From: DASRIA01 sp963816975
Lineage (GTDB): Bacteria; Actinomycetota; Thermoleophilia; Solirubrobacterales; JBBDJG01
Assembly: GCA_963816975.1 (NCBI GenBank)
Contig: CAWFMD010000006.1
Span: 1,364,001 to 1,428,000 of the forward strand
Reading direction: 5' to 3'
DNA: 64,000 nucleotides
The position numbers and the translations under genes are program-made. The notes beneath the pieces were generated by a model, which was given only the letters and a program-made list of their open reading frames with translations, had not been told where the DNA came from and made no database searches. Below are positions 33,942 through 40,878 of this stretch, in pieces; within the stretch, counting starts at the first letter, position 1, and every line of letters begins with the position of its first letter.

Positions 33942-34552
33942 TGGGTTCCGAGATTCCTGGGGTAGAAGCCATCGTCCAGGGTGATGTTTCGGCTGTAGCC
34001 GGTCGAGCCTCCAGCGTTGGCGGGCACGACGACGGTGGCCTGGACGAACGTCGGATTAATCGCGTCCGGCGTGAAGCTGAAGACGCCCGGGTTGGACGGC
34101 GCCGCCGCGGTCCCGTTCAGGACCCGGTCCACGATCACAGGCGCGCTTCCGGTACTCGGCGCGGCCGTGAGCGTCGTGCTGGCAGCCCGCACGCACTGGC
34201 GATAGCTGACCCCCGAAGGCTGCACGTCGCACTTGTAGACGACGCGCGTCGGCACTCCCGCGATCGCGATCTTGACGTCCATCGTGCTCGCGCTCGCCGC
34301 ATAGATGGTGCTGGCCTGGCGCAGCTCGCGGGTCATGCGATGGAGGCCGACCTGGACCGCGCGGGCGGCTTGGCCGGCTGCGATCTCGCGCCTGGCGACC
34401 TTGTCCGTGACGTTGTAGAAGCCGAACAGCGACAGCATGACCACGACGAACCCCGACATCACTGCCAGCAGCTCGATCAGCGAGAACCCGGCCTCGCCGC
34501 CGAGCAGGCGCGCAGCTCCACGTGGAGCCTTCCGTGGCATCCAGTTGGACAT
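33938..34552 (-). CDS. type IV pilus minor pilin, PilW/GspJ-like
   Basis: A 204-residue prepilin with leader and cleavage site GEAGFSLIELLAVMSGFVVV (Glu at +5), followed by ARAVQVGLHRMTRELRQAST, which is typical of PilW. Two starts are possible, ATG 34552 and ATG 34540; neither has a clear ribosome-binding site. It is the first gene of the pilW-pilV-pilX-like operon. The operon lies just downstream of tRNA-Thr on the same strand, about 80 nt away. Confidence 0.85.
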   Translation of the reverse strand: MSNWMPRKAPRGAARLLGGEAGFSLIELLAVMSGFVVVMLSLFGFYNVTDKVARREIAAGQAARAVQVGLHRMTRELRQASTIYAASASTMDVKIAIAGVPTRVVYKCDVQPSGVSYRQCVRAASTTLTAAPSTGSAPVIVDRVLNGTAAAPSNPGVFSFTPDAINPTFVQATVVVPANAGGSTGYSRNITLDDGFYPRNLGTQ

Positions 34553-34633
34553 TCGACCTATGTGTGATCGGCTACTTCGGCCCAGGGGTTGAGCGGAAAC
34601 GCGGTTTTCCGTCGCCTCCCTCCTGACGCGCAG

Positions 34634-34706
34634 AGCCGGAGAGGGGACTCGAACCCCTGGCCCCGTCATTACAAGTGACGTGCTCTACCAACTGAGCTAC
34701 TCCGGC
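34634..34706 (-). tRNA. tRNA-Thr (anticodon TGT)
   Basis: On the minus strand a 73-nt cloverleaf is complete: acceptor GCCGGAG/CTCCGGC with discriminator T, D-arm GCTC/GAGC, anticodon arm CGTCA/TGACG with loop CTTGTAA, 5-nt variable loop, and T-arm AGGGG/CCCCT around TTCGAGT. The anticodon TGT lies at plus-strand 34671-34673 and reads ACA/ACG. CCA is not encoded. The tRNA is uninterrupted. Its first 10 nt are also the last codons of the upstream endonuclease gene. Confidence 0.96.
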
Positions 34707-35131
34707 AGCTCGTAGTCCCGCGCCCACCGCACACGCTTGTCCTGGCCGTTTGCGGTGGGATCGATTCGAAGGGTACCGCGGGACCGGGTGGTCTCATCGA
34801 TCGGGATCGCGTAGATCCCCTTGGTCTCGGGACAGTGCACCATGAAGAGCTCCACCTGGTCCCGGTAGTCGCGTATCAACGTCTGCCTCGTGTTCACCCG
34901 GATGCTGCGCACGTTGAAGTCGATGCAGCCGTTGCGCAGGCGGCCGGTCTTGCACTGGACCCGGAGGAACGAGCCTTCGATGTCGAGCACCAGGTCGTAG
35001 CGCTGGTTCTGGCCGAATGGCAGCAGGACCCGTTAGCCGCGTCTCACGAGCTCGGCCAGGATCGTGGCCTCGGTCCGGCTGCCGACGTCCACCGGGTGGC
35101 GACTGGGTGTGGGCGCGGGAAGGGTTCTCAT
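34697..35131 (-). pseudogene. PD-(D/E)XK endonuclease (I-Ssp6803I-like, PDDEXK_5 type) with in-frame TAA, ending inside tRNA-Thr
   Basis: From ATG 35131 the minus strand reads 32 codons with HPVDVGSRTEATILAELVRRG, then TAA at 35033-35035, then continues in the same frame with RVLLPFGQNQRYDLVLDIEG, RVQCKTGRL and the C-terminal RVRWARDYELPE. The order helix-Glu, D in RYDLVLD and QCK matches the endonuclease core associated with group I introns. Usual homologues have Tyr where TAA stands, so one base change (TAC to TAA) explains the break. The remaining frame from GTG 34990 lacks the helix and first strand. A TAGCCT -10 survives 11 nt before the ATG. The TAG stop is supplied by the tRNA gene (GGAGTAGCTC). 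Family assignment is by pattern memory. Confidence 0.8.
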
Positions 35132-35281
35132 CGGGCTTTCCCAGGCTATGGTGAGAGGCCTGACGAGTCAGGACGCGGGTGTAGCTGGATCGTGCCGAGT
35201 TTCGCGCCGCGTGTGCTCGTCGCGGAGCGCGGCGCAGGGGCGCGCCCGCACGCGGCGAATCTCCTGTAACTCCGCATTCCG

Positions 35282-36961
35282 ATGCGGGGTATTCACCCTG
35301 TCGAGATGGACCTCGAGCGCGCCCACCAGATCGCCCGCGAACGCGGCCCCGTGATGCCCGTCTATTGGGTGGTCCGCGCGATCCTCCAGCCGTTCTTCCA
35401 CCTGTACTTCCGACTCGGACGCATCGGCCGGGAGCACGTCCCCGCGCAGGGCCCCGTGCTGCTCGCGTCCAACCACCGCAGCTTCGCGGACCCATTCCTG
35501 ATCGGCTGCTGCCTCGGGCGTCCGCTGCGCTTCGTCGCGAAGCTCGAGTTGTTCGACAAGCGCTGGAAGGCCCGGCTCCTGCTGGCCCTCGGCGCCTTCC
35601 CCATCCGCCGCGGGGAATCCGACGAGGCCGCGATGGAGACGGCCCGGGTGATCCTCGAGCAGGGCGGTGCGGTCGGCATCTTCCCGGAGGGCACCCGCGT
35701 GCGGCCCGGTCCGCTGGGCGAGCCGAAGCGCGGCGTCGGCCGGCTGGCGCTCGAGACCGGCGCTCCCATCGTGCCCGTCGCGATCGTCGGCACGGAGGAC
35801 ATCCGCAAGGGCTGGCGCATCCGCCCGCGCCGCGTGACCGTCCGCTGCGGCCGCGCCCTGCGCTTCCCGCGCCCACTCGATCGCGAGCCCCGTCAGGCGG
35901 CCGCGCAGGAGATCTCCAACCGCGTGTGGTCGTGCATCTCGTTGCAGTGGGAATGGCTCGGGGGCCTGCAGCCGATCCGCCAGGCTGTCGTGGTCGGCGC
36001 CGGCAGCTGGGGCACTGCGGTGGCCACGCTGCTGGCGCGCTCAGGCACCACGGTGCAGCTCGGCTGCCGCACCGCGGAGCAGGCTCGCGACCTCGGCCTG
36101 AACCGCACGAATGCCGCGTATCTGCCGGGAGTCCAGCTGCCCGACAACGTGCGGGTCGTGATGGTCGACGATCTCCGCTTCGACGACGTGAGCCTGGTCT
36201 GCATGGCGGTTCCCTCCCGCTCGCTCGACGACGCGCTCGGCGCCATCCGGGCGCGCATCCCCGACGGCCTCGGCGTGCTGGTGCTCTCGAAGGGCCTGCT
36301 TGCGCCGCACGGCACGCTGCCGAGCCAGCTGGTCGCCGCGCGCACCGGCGAACGGCCGACCGCATGCCTCGGCGGGCCGGCTCATGCCGGCGAAGCGGTT
36401 CGCCGCGGCGCGCACGTGACCGTCGCATCTGCCGACCCGACGTTCGCGGCGCTGATCGCGAGCAGCCTGCGGCGCGCGGGACTTGCGTGCGACACGAGCC
36501 GCGACCTCGTCGGCATCGAGCTCGCAGGTGCCGCGAAGAACGCGGCCGCCCTGGCCGCGGGTGCGGCGATGGCGGATGGGCCGAACGCGGCCGGGGCGGC
36601 CGCGGGACGCGTCTACGAGGAGTGCCACGCGCTCGCCCACAAGCGCGGCGCGGCGGCCGCGAGCTTCACCGGTACGGCCGGCATCGGCGACCTGGTGGCC
36701 ACCGTGCTCGCGGCACACAGCCGCAACCGGCGCGCCGGCGAGCTGCTTGCGCAGGGAGTCGAGCCCGGGGAGATCCCGCAGATCCTGGGCCAGGTTCCGG
36801 AGTCCCTGCATGCGGTACCCGTGCTCGCGCGGGCGATGAGCGAGGCGGGCGTCCGATCCACGGCGACCGAGCAGCTGGCGGCGCTCGCGGAGGGACGCAT
36901 CGGCCCGGACCAGTGGGTCGAATTGGCGCGCCGCTCGCGCGCAGGGTCACGAGCCGCCTGA
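35282..36961 (+). CDS. gpsA: fusion of 1-acylglycerol-3-phosphate acyltransferase (PlsC) and glycerol-3-phosphate dehydrogenase (GpsA)
   Basis: A 559-residue protein with two enzymes. The PlsC part (about 1-230) has the catalytic H-x4-D in NHRSFAD (H65, D70) and FPEGTR (about 134). The GpsA part (about 237-559) has the NAD(P)-binding loop VVGAGSWGTA, LSKGLL, LGGPAHAGEA and the catalytic lysine in GAAKNAAALAAG (about 419). GpsA makes sn-glycerol-3-phosphate and PlsC adds the second acyl chain, so the fusion joins non-adjacent steps; PlsX/PlsY act between them. The start could be ATG 35282, 35306 or 35354; none has a ribosome-binding site. The divergent 150-nt gap toward the endonuclease gene holds no other feature. 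Confidence 0.9.
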   Translation: MRGIHPVEMDLERAHQIARERGPVMPVYWVVRAILQPFFHLYFRLGRIGREHVPAQGPVLLASNHRSFADPFLIGCCLGRPLRFVAKLELFDKRWKARLLLALGAFPIRRGESDEAAMETARVILEQGGAVGIFPEGTRVRPGPLGEPKRGVGRLALETGAPIVPVAIVGTEDIRKGWRIRPRRVTVRCGRALRFPRPLDREPRQAAAQEISNRVWSCISLQWEWLGGLQPIRQAVVVGAGSWGTAVATLLARSGTTVQLGCRTAEQARDLGLNRTNAAYLPGVQLPDNVRVVMVDDLRFDDVSLVCMAVPSRSLDDALGAIRARIPDGLGVLVLSKGLLAPHGTLPSQLVAARTGERPTACLGGPAHAGEAVRRGAHVTVASADPTFAALIASSLRRAGLACDTSRDLVGIELAGAAKNAAALAAGAAMADGPNAAGAAAGRVYEECHALAHKRGAAAASFTGTAGIGDLVATVLAAHSRNRRAGELLAQGVEPGEIPQILGQVPESLHAVPVLARAMSEAGVRSTATEQLAALAEGRIGPDQWVELARRSRAGSRAA

Positions 36962-36986
36962 GCTCCGCGCCGTATGCCACCCCGGA

Positions 36987-36992
36987 TACGCT
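36987..36992 (+). promoter_or_regulatory. -10 element of a probable leaderless ECF sigma gene
   Basis: TACGCT is followed by exactly 7 nt and ATG 37000, in the 38-nt gap after plsC-gpsA. Confidence 0.55.
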
Positions 36993-36999
36993 CTGAGAG

Positions 37000-37566
37000 A
37001 TGGCCTCCAAGGCGCAAGAGAGTGGGTCGCCGGTGGACAAGGCGACCCTGGACCGCGACTTCTCCCAGTTCTACCGGGACCACCTGCGCGACGTCTACAA
37101 CTACACGTACTACCGCACCGGCAACCACCACGACGCCGAGGATCTCACCACGCAGACGTTCATCCAGGCCTACCGGCACTTCGATCGCGCCCGCCGGGAG
37201 GCCCACGGCCGCCCCATGCGCCCGTGGCTCATCCGCATCGCCCACAACCTCGCGGCCAACTACTACCGCGATCGCAAGCGCAAGCCTACGTCGGCGCTCG
37301 ACGACGTCGAGGCGACGCTCGGGCAGCCACACGACACGGAGGACATCGTGGTCGGGCGCGAGGAGGCGGTGGCCGTGCTCAAGGGCGTGCAGTCACTGCC
37401 CGACGATCGCCGGGAAGCGCTCATCATGAGATTCGCGCTCGGAATGGACAACCGCGAGATCGCACGCACGATGGGACGCACCGAGGGCGCCACGAAGGTG
37501 CTGATCCACCGTGCGATCAAGCAGCTCGAGCACGACCTGAAGCTGGAAGCGGGCGAGCAGGGCTGA
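37000..37566 (+). CDS. ECF-type RNA polymerase sigma factor
   Basis: A 188-residue two-domain sigma factor. Region 2 spans about 20-90 (FYRDHLRDVYNYTYYRTGNHHDAEDLTTQTFIQAYRHFDR ... WLIRIAHNLAANYYRD). Region 4 spans about 115-175 (LPDDRREALIMRFALGMDNREIARTMGRTEGATKVLIHRAIKQL). No region 3 is present. It starts at a leaderless-type ATG, and its stop overlaps the ATG of a small membrane protein that may be its anti-sigma factor. Confidence 0.92.
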   Translation: MASKAQESGSPVDKATLDRDFSQFYRDHLRDVYNYTYYRTGNHHDAEDLTTQTFIQAYRHFDRARREAHGRPMRPWLIRIAHNLAANYYRDRKRKPTSALDDVEATLGQPHDTEDIVVGREEAVAVLKGVQSLPDDRREALIMRFALGMDNREIARTMGRTEGATKVLIHRAIKQLEHDLKLEAGEQG

Positions 37567-37949
37567 TGACCAACGCCGAGCCGGCACGGCGCGAGGGCGG
37601 CGGGCCCGGCCCCGAGATCATGCGGCTGCTGGAGCAGGCCCTGAAGCCCGTGGAGCCCCCGGCCGGGTTCCTGGGCCAGCTGGAGGGCCGTCTCGCCAAC
37701 GTCGAGGCCGCGGCGCTCGAAGCGCTCGGGGAGGTCCGCGACTGGGAGCTGGACGCGATCCGGGACCCGCGCAACTGGGTCCGGCCGGTCGCCGCGGTGG
37801 CGGTCGGCACGGCCGCGGGCGCCGCGCTGGTCGTGCTCGGCCTGCGCTCGCGCCGCCGGCGCACGAGCGGCCTGCGGGGAATCGCGGAGCAGAGCGGCAA
37901 GGTGGCGAACGAGGCTTTCTCGTCCGCCCGCGGACTGATCCGTCAATGA
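37566..37949 (+). CDS. membrane protein, putative anti-sigma partner
   Basis: A 127-residue protein coupled to the ECF gene by TGATG. Residues 1-75 are soluble and helical (IMRLLEQALKPVEPPAGFLGQLEGRLANVEA). One membrane helix lies at about 78-97 (VRPVAAVAVGTAAGAALVVLG), followed by a basic RSRRRR stop-transfer and a short outer or inner tail. The arrangement suits an anti-sigma factor, but no zinc HxxxCxxC motif is present and no family is recognised, so the role rests on operon position. Confidence 0.6.
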   Translation: MTNAEPARREGGGPGPEIMRLLEQALKPVEPPAGFLGQLEGRLANVEAAALEALGEVRDWELDAIRDPRNWVRPVAAVAVGTAAGAALVVLGLRSRRRRTSGLRGIAEQSGKVANEAFSSARGLIRQ

Positions 37950-37962
37950 AAGCGGGCATGCC

Positions 37963-37978
37963 GGGGGCCCCGGCCCCC
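37963..37978 (+). terminator. GC-rich hairpin after the ECF operon
   Basis: GGGGGCC (37963-37969) pairs with GGCCCCC (37972-37978) around a minimal loop, so inner pairs must open. It lies 14 nt after the stop of the membrane protein. There is no U-tract. Confidence 0.45.
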
Positions 37979-38018
37979 CGCGCGGCGCTGAAAATGATTG
38001 GGCAGCCGCCCCCTTCTT

Positions 38019-38027
38019 TGCTAGCTT
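38019..38027 (+). promoter_or_regulatory. extended -10 promoter of the CorC/HlyC-type gene
   Basis: TGCTAGCTT fits TG-N-TANNNT and predicts a start near 38034, giving a leader of about 118 nt. Confidence 0.45.
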
Positions 38028-38039
38028 TGACCCCGTCGG

Positions 38040-38141
38040 ATGAGCGACGACCTTCCTCGAAGTCCCGGCGGACATAGCGCCGCCACGAAGGGCGAGCACT
38101 CGCCGGGACGAGCGGCGCGCAAGGCGCGCGTGCTGAGCTAG
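38040..38141 (+). CDS. candidate 33-codon upstream ORF in a structured leader
   Basis: ATG 38040 to TAG 38141 encodes 33 residues, beginning MSDDLPRSPGG and ending RAARKARVLS, strongly basic in the second half. The stop is 10 nt before the TTG of the transporter gene and overlaps its ribosome-binding region, so translation could be coupled. The third-position G+C (about 75%) is lower than in neighbouring genes, so coding is not certain. It has no ribosome-binding site. The same DNA folds into mutually exclusive stems. Confidence 0.35.
   Translation: MSDDLPRSPGGHSAATKGEHSPGRAARKARVLS
38062..38109 (+). promoter_or_regulatory. leader RNA with mutually exclusive stems (riboswitch/attenuator candidate)
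   Basis: GTCCCGGCG (about 38062-38070) can pair perfectly with CGCCGGGAC (38101-38109). The same arms can instead form local hairpins, GGCGG/CCGCC on the left and GGCGA/TCGCC on the right. A further GC-rich hairpin (GCGC-GCAAG-GCGC) follows at 38114-38128. It does not match any metal riboswitch consensus that I recognise (M-box, yybP-ykoY, NiCo, fluoride). Confidence 0.4.
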
Positions 38142-38151
38142 TCAGGAGCAT

Positions 38152-39483
38152 TTGACTGCGCTCCTCCTAGTCCTGCTGCTACTGCTGATCCTGCTGAACG
38201 GATTCTTCGTCGCTGCGGAGTTCGCGCTGGTTCGCGCACGGCGCACGCGCATGGAGGAGGCGGCGGGCGAGGGCTCGGGCAGCGCAAAGCGCGCGCTCCA
38301 TCAGATGGACCACCTGAGCGAGTACCTGTCTGCCGCCCAGGTCGGAATCACGTTCACGTCGATCGGGCTCGGTTTCCTCGGTGAGCCGGCGATCGCGAGC
38401 TTGCTCGAGCCGGCGCTCGGTGGCGCCCTGGGCCACGGCGCGTCCGTCGCGATCTCCGTCGCGATCGCCTATCTGTTCGTCACGTCTGCACACGTGATCG
38501 TCGGTGAGCAGGCGCCGAAGATGACAGCCATCACCCATGCCGAGCGGATCGCGCGCTTGTGCGCCCGTCCGCTGGAGTGGTTTCGGATCGGTCTCCACCC
38601 GGTCATCTGGGTGCTCAACAACGCGTCGAACTTCGTCGTCAAGCGGATCCTGCGAATCGACGTCGAGAGCGACGGCGAGGCCGCCACCGCCGAGGAGCTG
38701 CGGGTGCTGATCGGGCGCGGCGAGCGCTACGGTGAGCTCGACCCGAACGAGGCGGGCATGTTGGAGGGCGTGTTCCACCTCCACGAGCAGGAGGCGCGCC
38801 AGGTGATGACCCCGACGCCGGCGCTGGTAACCGTGAACAGCGAAGACACCGTCGAGACCGGACTGCGGCGCTGCATCACGTCCGGTCACACACGCCTGGT
38901 GGTGATCGAGGACGACAATGCGGATCGCGTGCGCGGAGTCGTGCACTCCAACCGCTTGGCGCAGATCTTGATCGGCGAGGGACCGGAGGCGCCGCTCGCG
39001 CCGCTCGTGCGCGAGCCGCTGATCATGCCCGAGACGAAGCCGCTCGACGACCTGCTGGCCGACATGCAGCGCCAGCGGACGTCGCTGGCCGTGATCGTCG
39101 ACGAGTTCGGCCGCACGGCCGGGATCGTCACGATCGAGGACATCATCGAGGAGATCGTGGGGGAGATCGTCGACGAGACCGACCCGATGCTGTCATCGAT
39201 CCGCCGCCTCGTGAACGGCGACTGGTTCGTGCGGGGTCATGTCTCGCTGGGCGACCTCGAGGACGCCGGCATCCGCCTGCCCGTCGACTCCGACGCCTAC
39301 ACCTCGGTGGGCGGATATGTGTTCGGCCAGCTCGGGCGCCTGCCAAAGCGCGGCGATCAGATCAGCGCCAACGGGTACCTGATTCGCGTCGAGTCGGTGC
39401 GGGAGAACCGGGTCGAGGCGGTGCGGATCCACCCGACGGCGCCCGCGGCCCAGGGCCGCAGCGCGGCCCCGCGGGAGCCCTGA
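38152..39483 (+). CDS. CNNM/CorC-HlyC family transporter-like protein (hemolysin family)
   Basis: A 443-residue membrane protein. A CNNM (DUF21) transmembrane domain occupies about 1-190: first helix ALLLVLLLLLILLNGFFVAAEFALVRARRTRM, with later helices near 88-105 and 140-160. A CBS pair follows (about 215-345, starting VMTPTPALVTVN), then a CorC/HlyC C-terminal domain with GDWFVRGHVSLGDLEDAGI and VGGYVFGQLGRLPKRGD. The family is linked to Mg/Co efflux. TTG 38152 has GGAG 5 nt upstream. The long leader with alternative stems suggests control at the RNA level. Confidence 0.9.
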   Translation: MTALLLVLLLLLILLNGFFVAAEFALVRARRTRMEEAAGEGSGSAKRALHQMDHLSEYLSAAQVGITFTSIGLGFLGEPAIASLLEPALGGALGHGASVAISVAIAYLFVTSAHVIVGEQAPKMTAITHAERIARLCARPLEWFRIGLHPVIWVLNNASNFVVKRILRIDVESDGEAATAEELRVLIGRGERYGELDPNEAGMLEGVFHLHEQEARQVMTPTPALVTVNSEDTVETGLRRCITSGHTRLVVIEDDNADRVRGVVHSNRLAQILIGEGPEAPLAPLVREPLIMPETKPLDDLLADMQRQRTSLAVIVDEFGRTAGIVTIEDIIEEIVGEIVDETDPMLSSIRRLVNGDWFVRGHVSLGDLEDAGIRLPVDSDAYTSVGGYVFGQLGRLPKRGDQISANGYLIRVESVRENRVEAVRIHPTAPAAQGRSAAPREP

Positions 39484-39576
39484 CCGCCGCCACTGCGGTT
39501 CCGCGAGTCCGTCCGCAGGCCTCTCTAGCTTGGCGGGCGTTGATCCTATGCCGACCCCGGGGGTGGCCTCAGGCCC

Positions 39577-39885
39577 ATGTGGTGCGCACGCTTCACCGAT
39601 AGCCAGCTGGAGACCCTGAAGGATCTGATCCGGATCCAGGGAGAGATCGGTTCCGACCTCGAGGGCGCCCTGGAGGCTTTGGAGCTTGCCCGCTGGGACG
39701 ACCTCCCCGAGGCGCAGCTTCCGTGGCCCCAGGTGATCGAGCTGGCCCAGCGCCAGGGCATCAGCGAGGCGGACGTCGTGTGGGACATGTCCGGGCGCCG
39801 CAAGGAGCCGGCCGCCCCGCGCGTGCGCAAGGCACGCAAGCCCGGGACGCGGGCGCCCAAGCGAGCCCGCAAGGCCGCCGGCTAG
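39577..39885 (+). CDS. small protein of unknown function with a basic tail
   Basis: A 102-residue protein. Residues 1-72 look helical and acidic (QLETLKDLIRIQGEIGSDLEGALEALELARWDD). The last 30 are Lys/Arg/Pro-rich, ending KPGTRAPKRARKAAG, resembling a nucleic-acid-binding tail. No family is recognised. Gene-like codon use (high third-position G+C) supports coding. Convergent with the hydroxyacyl-CoA dehydrogenase gene. Confidence 0.55.
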   Translation: MWCARFTDSQLETLKDLIRIQGEIGSDLEGALEALELARWDDLPEAQLPWPQVIELAQRQGISEADVVWDMSGRRKEPAAPRVRKARKPGTRAPKRARKAAG

Positions 39886-39929
39886 AGACGCCTGCGGACT
39901 ACGCAGATCCGGCGCCGCATGAGCCGTCC

Positions 39930-40769
39930 TCAGTAGTCGTAGAAGCCGGCGCCGGACTTGCGGCCCAGGCGCCCTTCGCCGACCAGTTCCTTGACGCGGC
40001 CGGGAGGCCGGTGCGCGGCGTCCCCCGTGTCCGCGTAGAGCGCCTCGCCGATTGCCGCGGCGACGTCGATGCCGATCAGGTCCAGCAGCTGGAGCGGGCC
40101 CATCGGGTGCGAGGCGCCGAGCCTCATGCAGGCGTCGACCTGCTGCGGCTCCATTCCCGTGCGCTCGAGCAGCCGGACCGCGTCGAACAGGTACGGGAAG
40201 AGCAGCCGGTTGACCACGAATCCCGGCTCGTCGGGCACCTCGACGGGGGTCTTGCCGATGGCCTCGCAAAAGGCCGTCGCGCGAGTCCGCACCGGCCCGT
40301 CCGCGGTCGCGGGGAAGCACAGCTCGACGAGCTTCATCCTGGCCACCGGGTTGAAGACGTGCAGGCCGAAGAATCGCGCCGGGTCACCGCTCACGTCCGC
40401 AAGCCGGCCGATGCCGAGCGAGGACGTGGTCGTGGCGAGCAGCGCGTGGGGCGCCAGCAGGGCGCGCAGGGAGGGGAGCAGCTCGTGCTTCAGCGCCGGC
40501 TGCTCCGCGACCGCCTCGACCACGAGTGTCGCGTCGGCAAGCACATCCCGGTCAGTCGTGACGGTCAGCTGCTGTCCGTGCCTGTGGCTCAGGGCCTTGC
40601 GCGCGCGCCGTGCCGAGTCATCGCTGCGGGCCCACATCACGACGTCGCCGCCGTGTCCCATCACGCAGGCCGCAAGCCCGCATGCGATCGTGCCCGAGCC
40701 CACGATGGCCACGCGCTCGGGAAAGGTCTGGAAGGCCGTGCCGCGGTCGCCCGCCCCTGGTTGACTCAT
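39930..40769 (-). CDS. 3-hydroxyacyl-CoA dehydrogenase
   Basis: A 279-residue NAD-dependent enzyme oxidising 3-hydroxyacyl-CoA. The Rossmann loop VAIVGSGTIACGLA is followed by VVEAVAEQPALKHEL and the catalytic region GLHVFNPVARMKLVELC with the conserved His. The C-terminal helical domain has EPGFVVNRLLFPYLFDAVRLLE, GASHPMGPLQLLDLIGID and GRKSGAGFYDY. It is the size of stand-alone FadB2/PaaH/Hbd enzymes. The start ATG lies in the centre of the palindrome TTGACTCATGAGTCAA, so a bound repressor would block its message at the start. Divergent from the thiolase operon. Confidence 0.92.
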   Translation of the reverse strand: MSQPGAGDRGTAFQTFPERVAIVGSGTIACGLAACVMGHGGDVVMWARSDDSARRARKALSHRHGQQLTVTTDRDVLADATLVVEAVAEQPALKHELLPSLRALLAPHALLATTTSSLGIGRLADVSGDPARFFGLHVFNPVARMKLVELCFPATADGPVRTRATAFCEAIGKTPVEVPDEPGFVVNRLLFPYLFDAVRLLERTGMEPQQVDACMRLGASHPMGPLQLLDLIGIDVAAAIGEALYADTGDAAHRPPGRVKELVGEGRLGRKSGAGFYDY

Positions 40770-40776
40770 GAGTCAA
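40761..40776. promoter_or_regulatory. palindromic operator shared by two divergent beta-oxidation units
   Basis: TTGACTCATGAGTCAA is a perfect 16-bp palindrome. Its left half can serve as the -35 (TTGACT, 15 nt before TAACAT at 40782-40787) of the thiolase operon, and its centre is the ATG of the minus-strand dehydrogenase. The same half-sites with another centre occur at 50271-50286. A TetR-family fatty-acid regulator is likely but not encoded here. Confidence 0.7.
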
Positions 40777-40878
40777 TGAAGTAACATAGCCGCTGCACGA
40801 GGCACCAAAACTTTCGCCGCGCCGAAGCTCCCCGAATGGACGTCGGAAGCGGCCGGCACGACAATCGGAGGCGCACCG

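Noticed and set aside
34634..34706. Group I intron in tRNA-Thr
   Set aside because: The cloverleaf is complete and uninterrupted; only the endonuclease type recalls intron homing.
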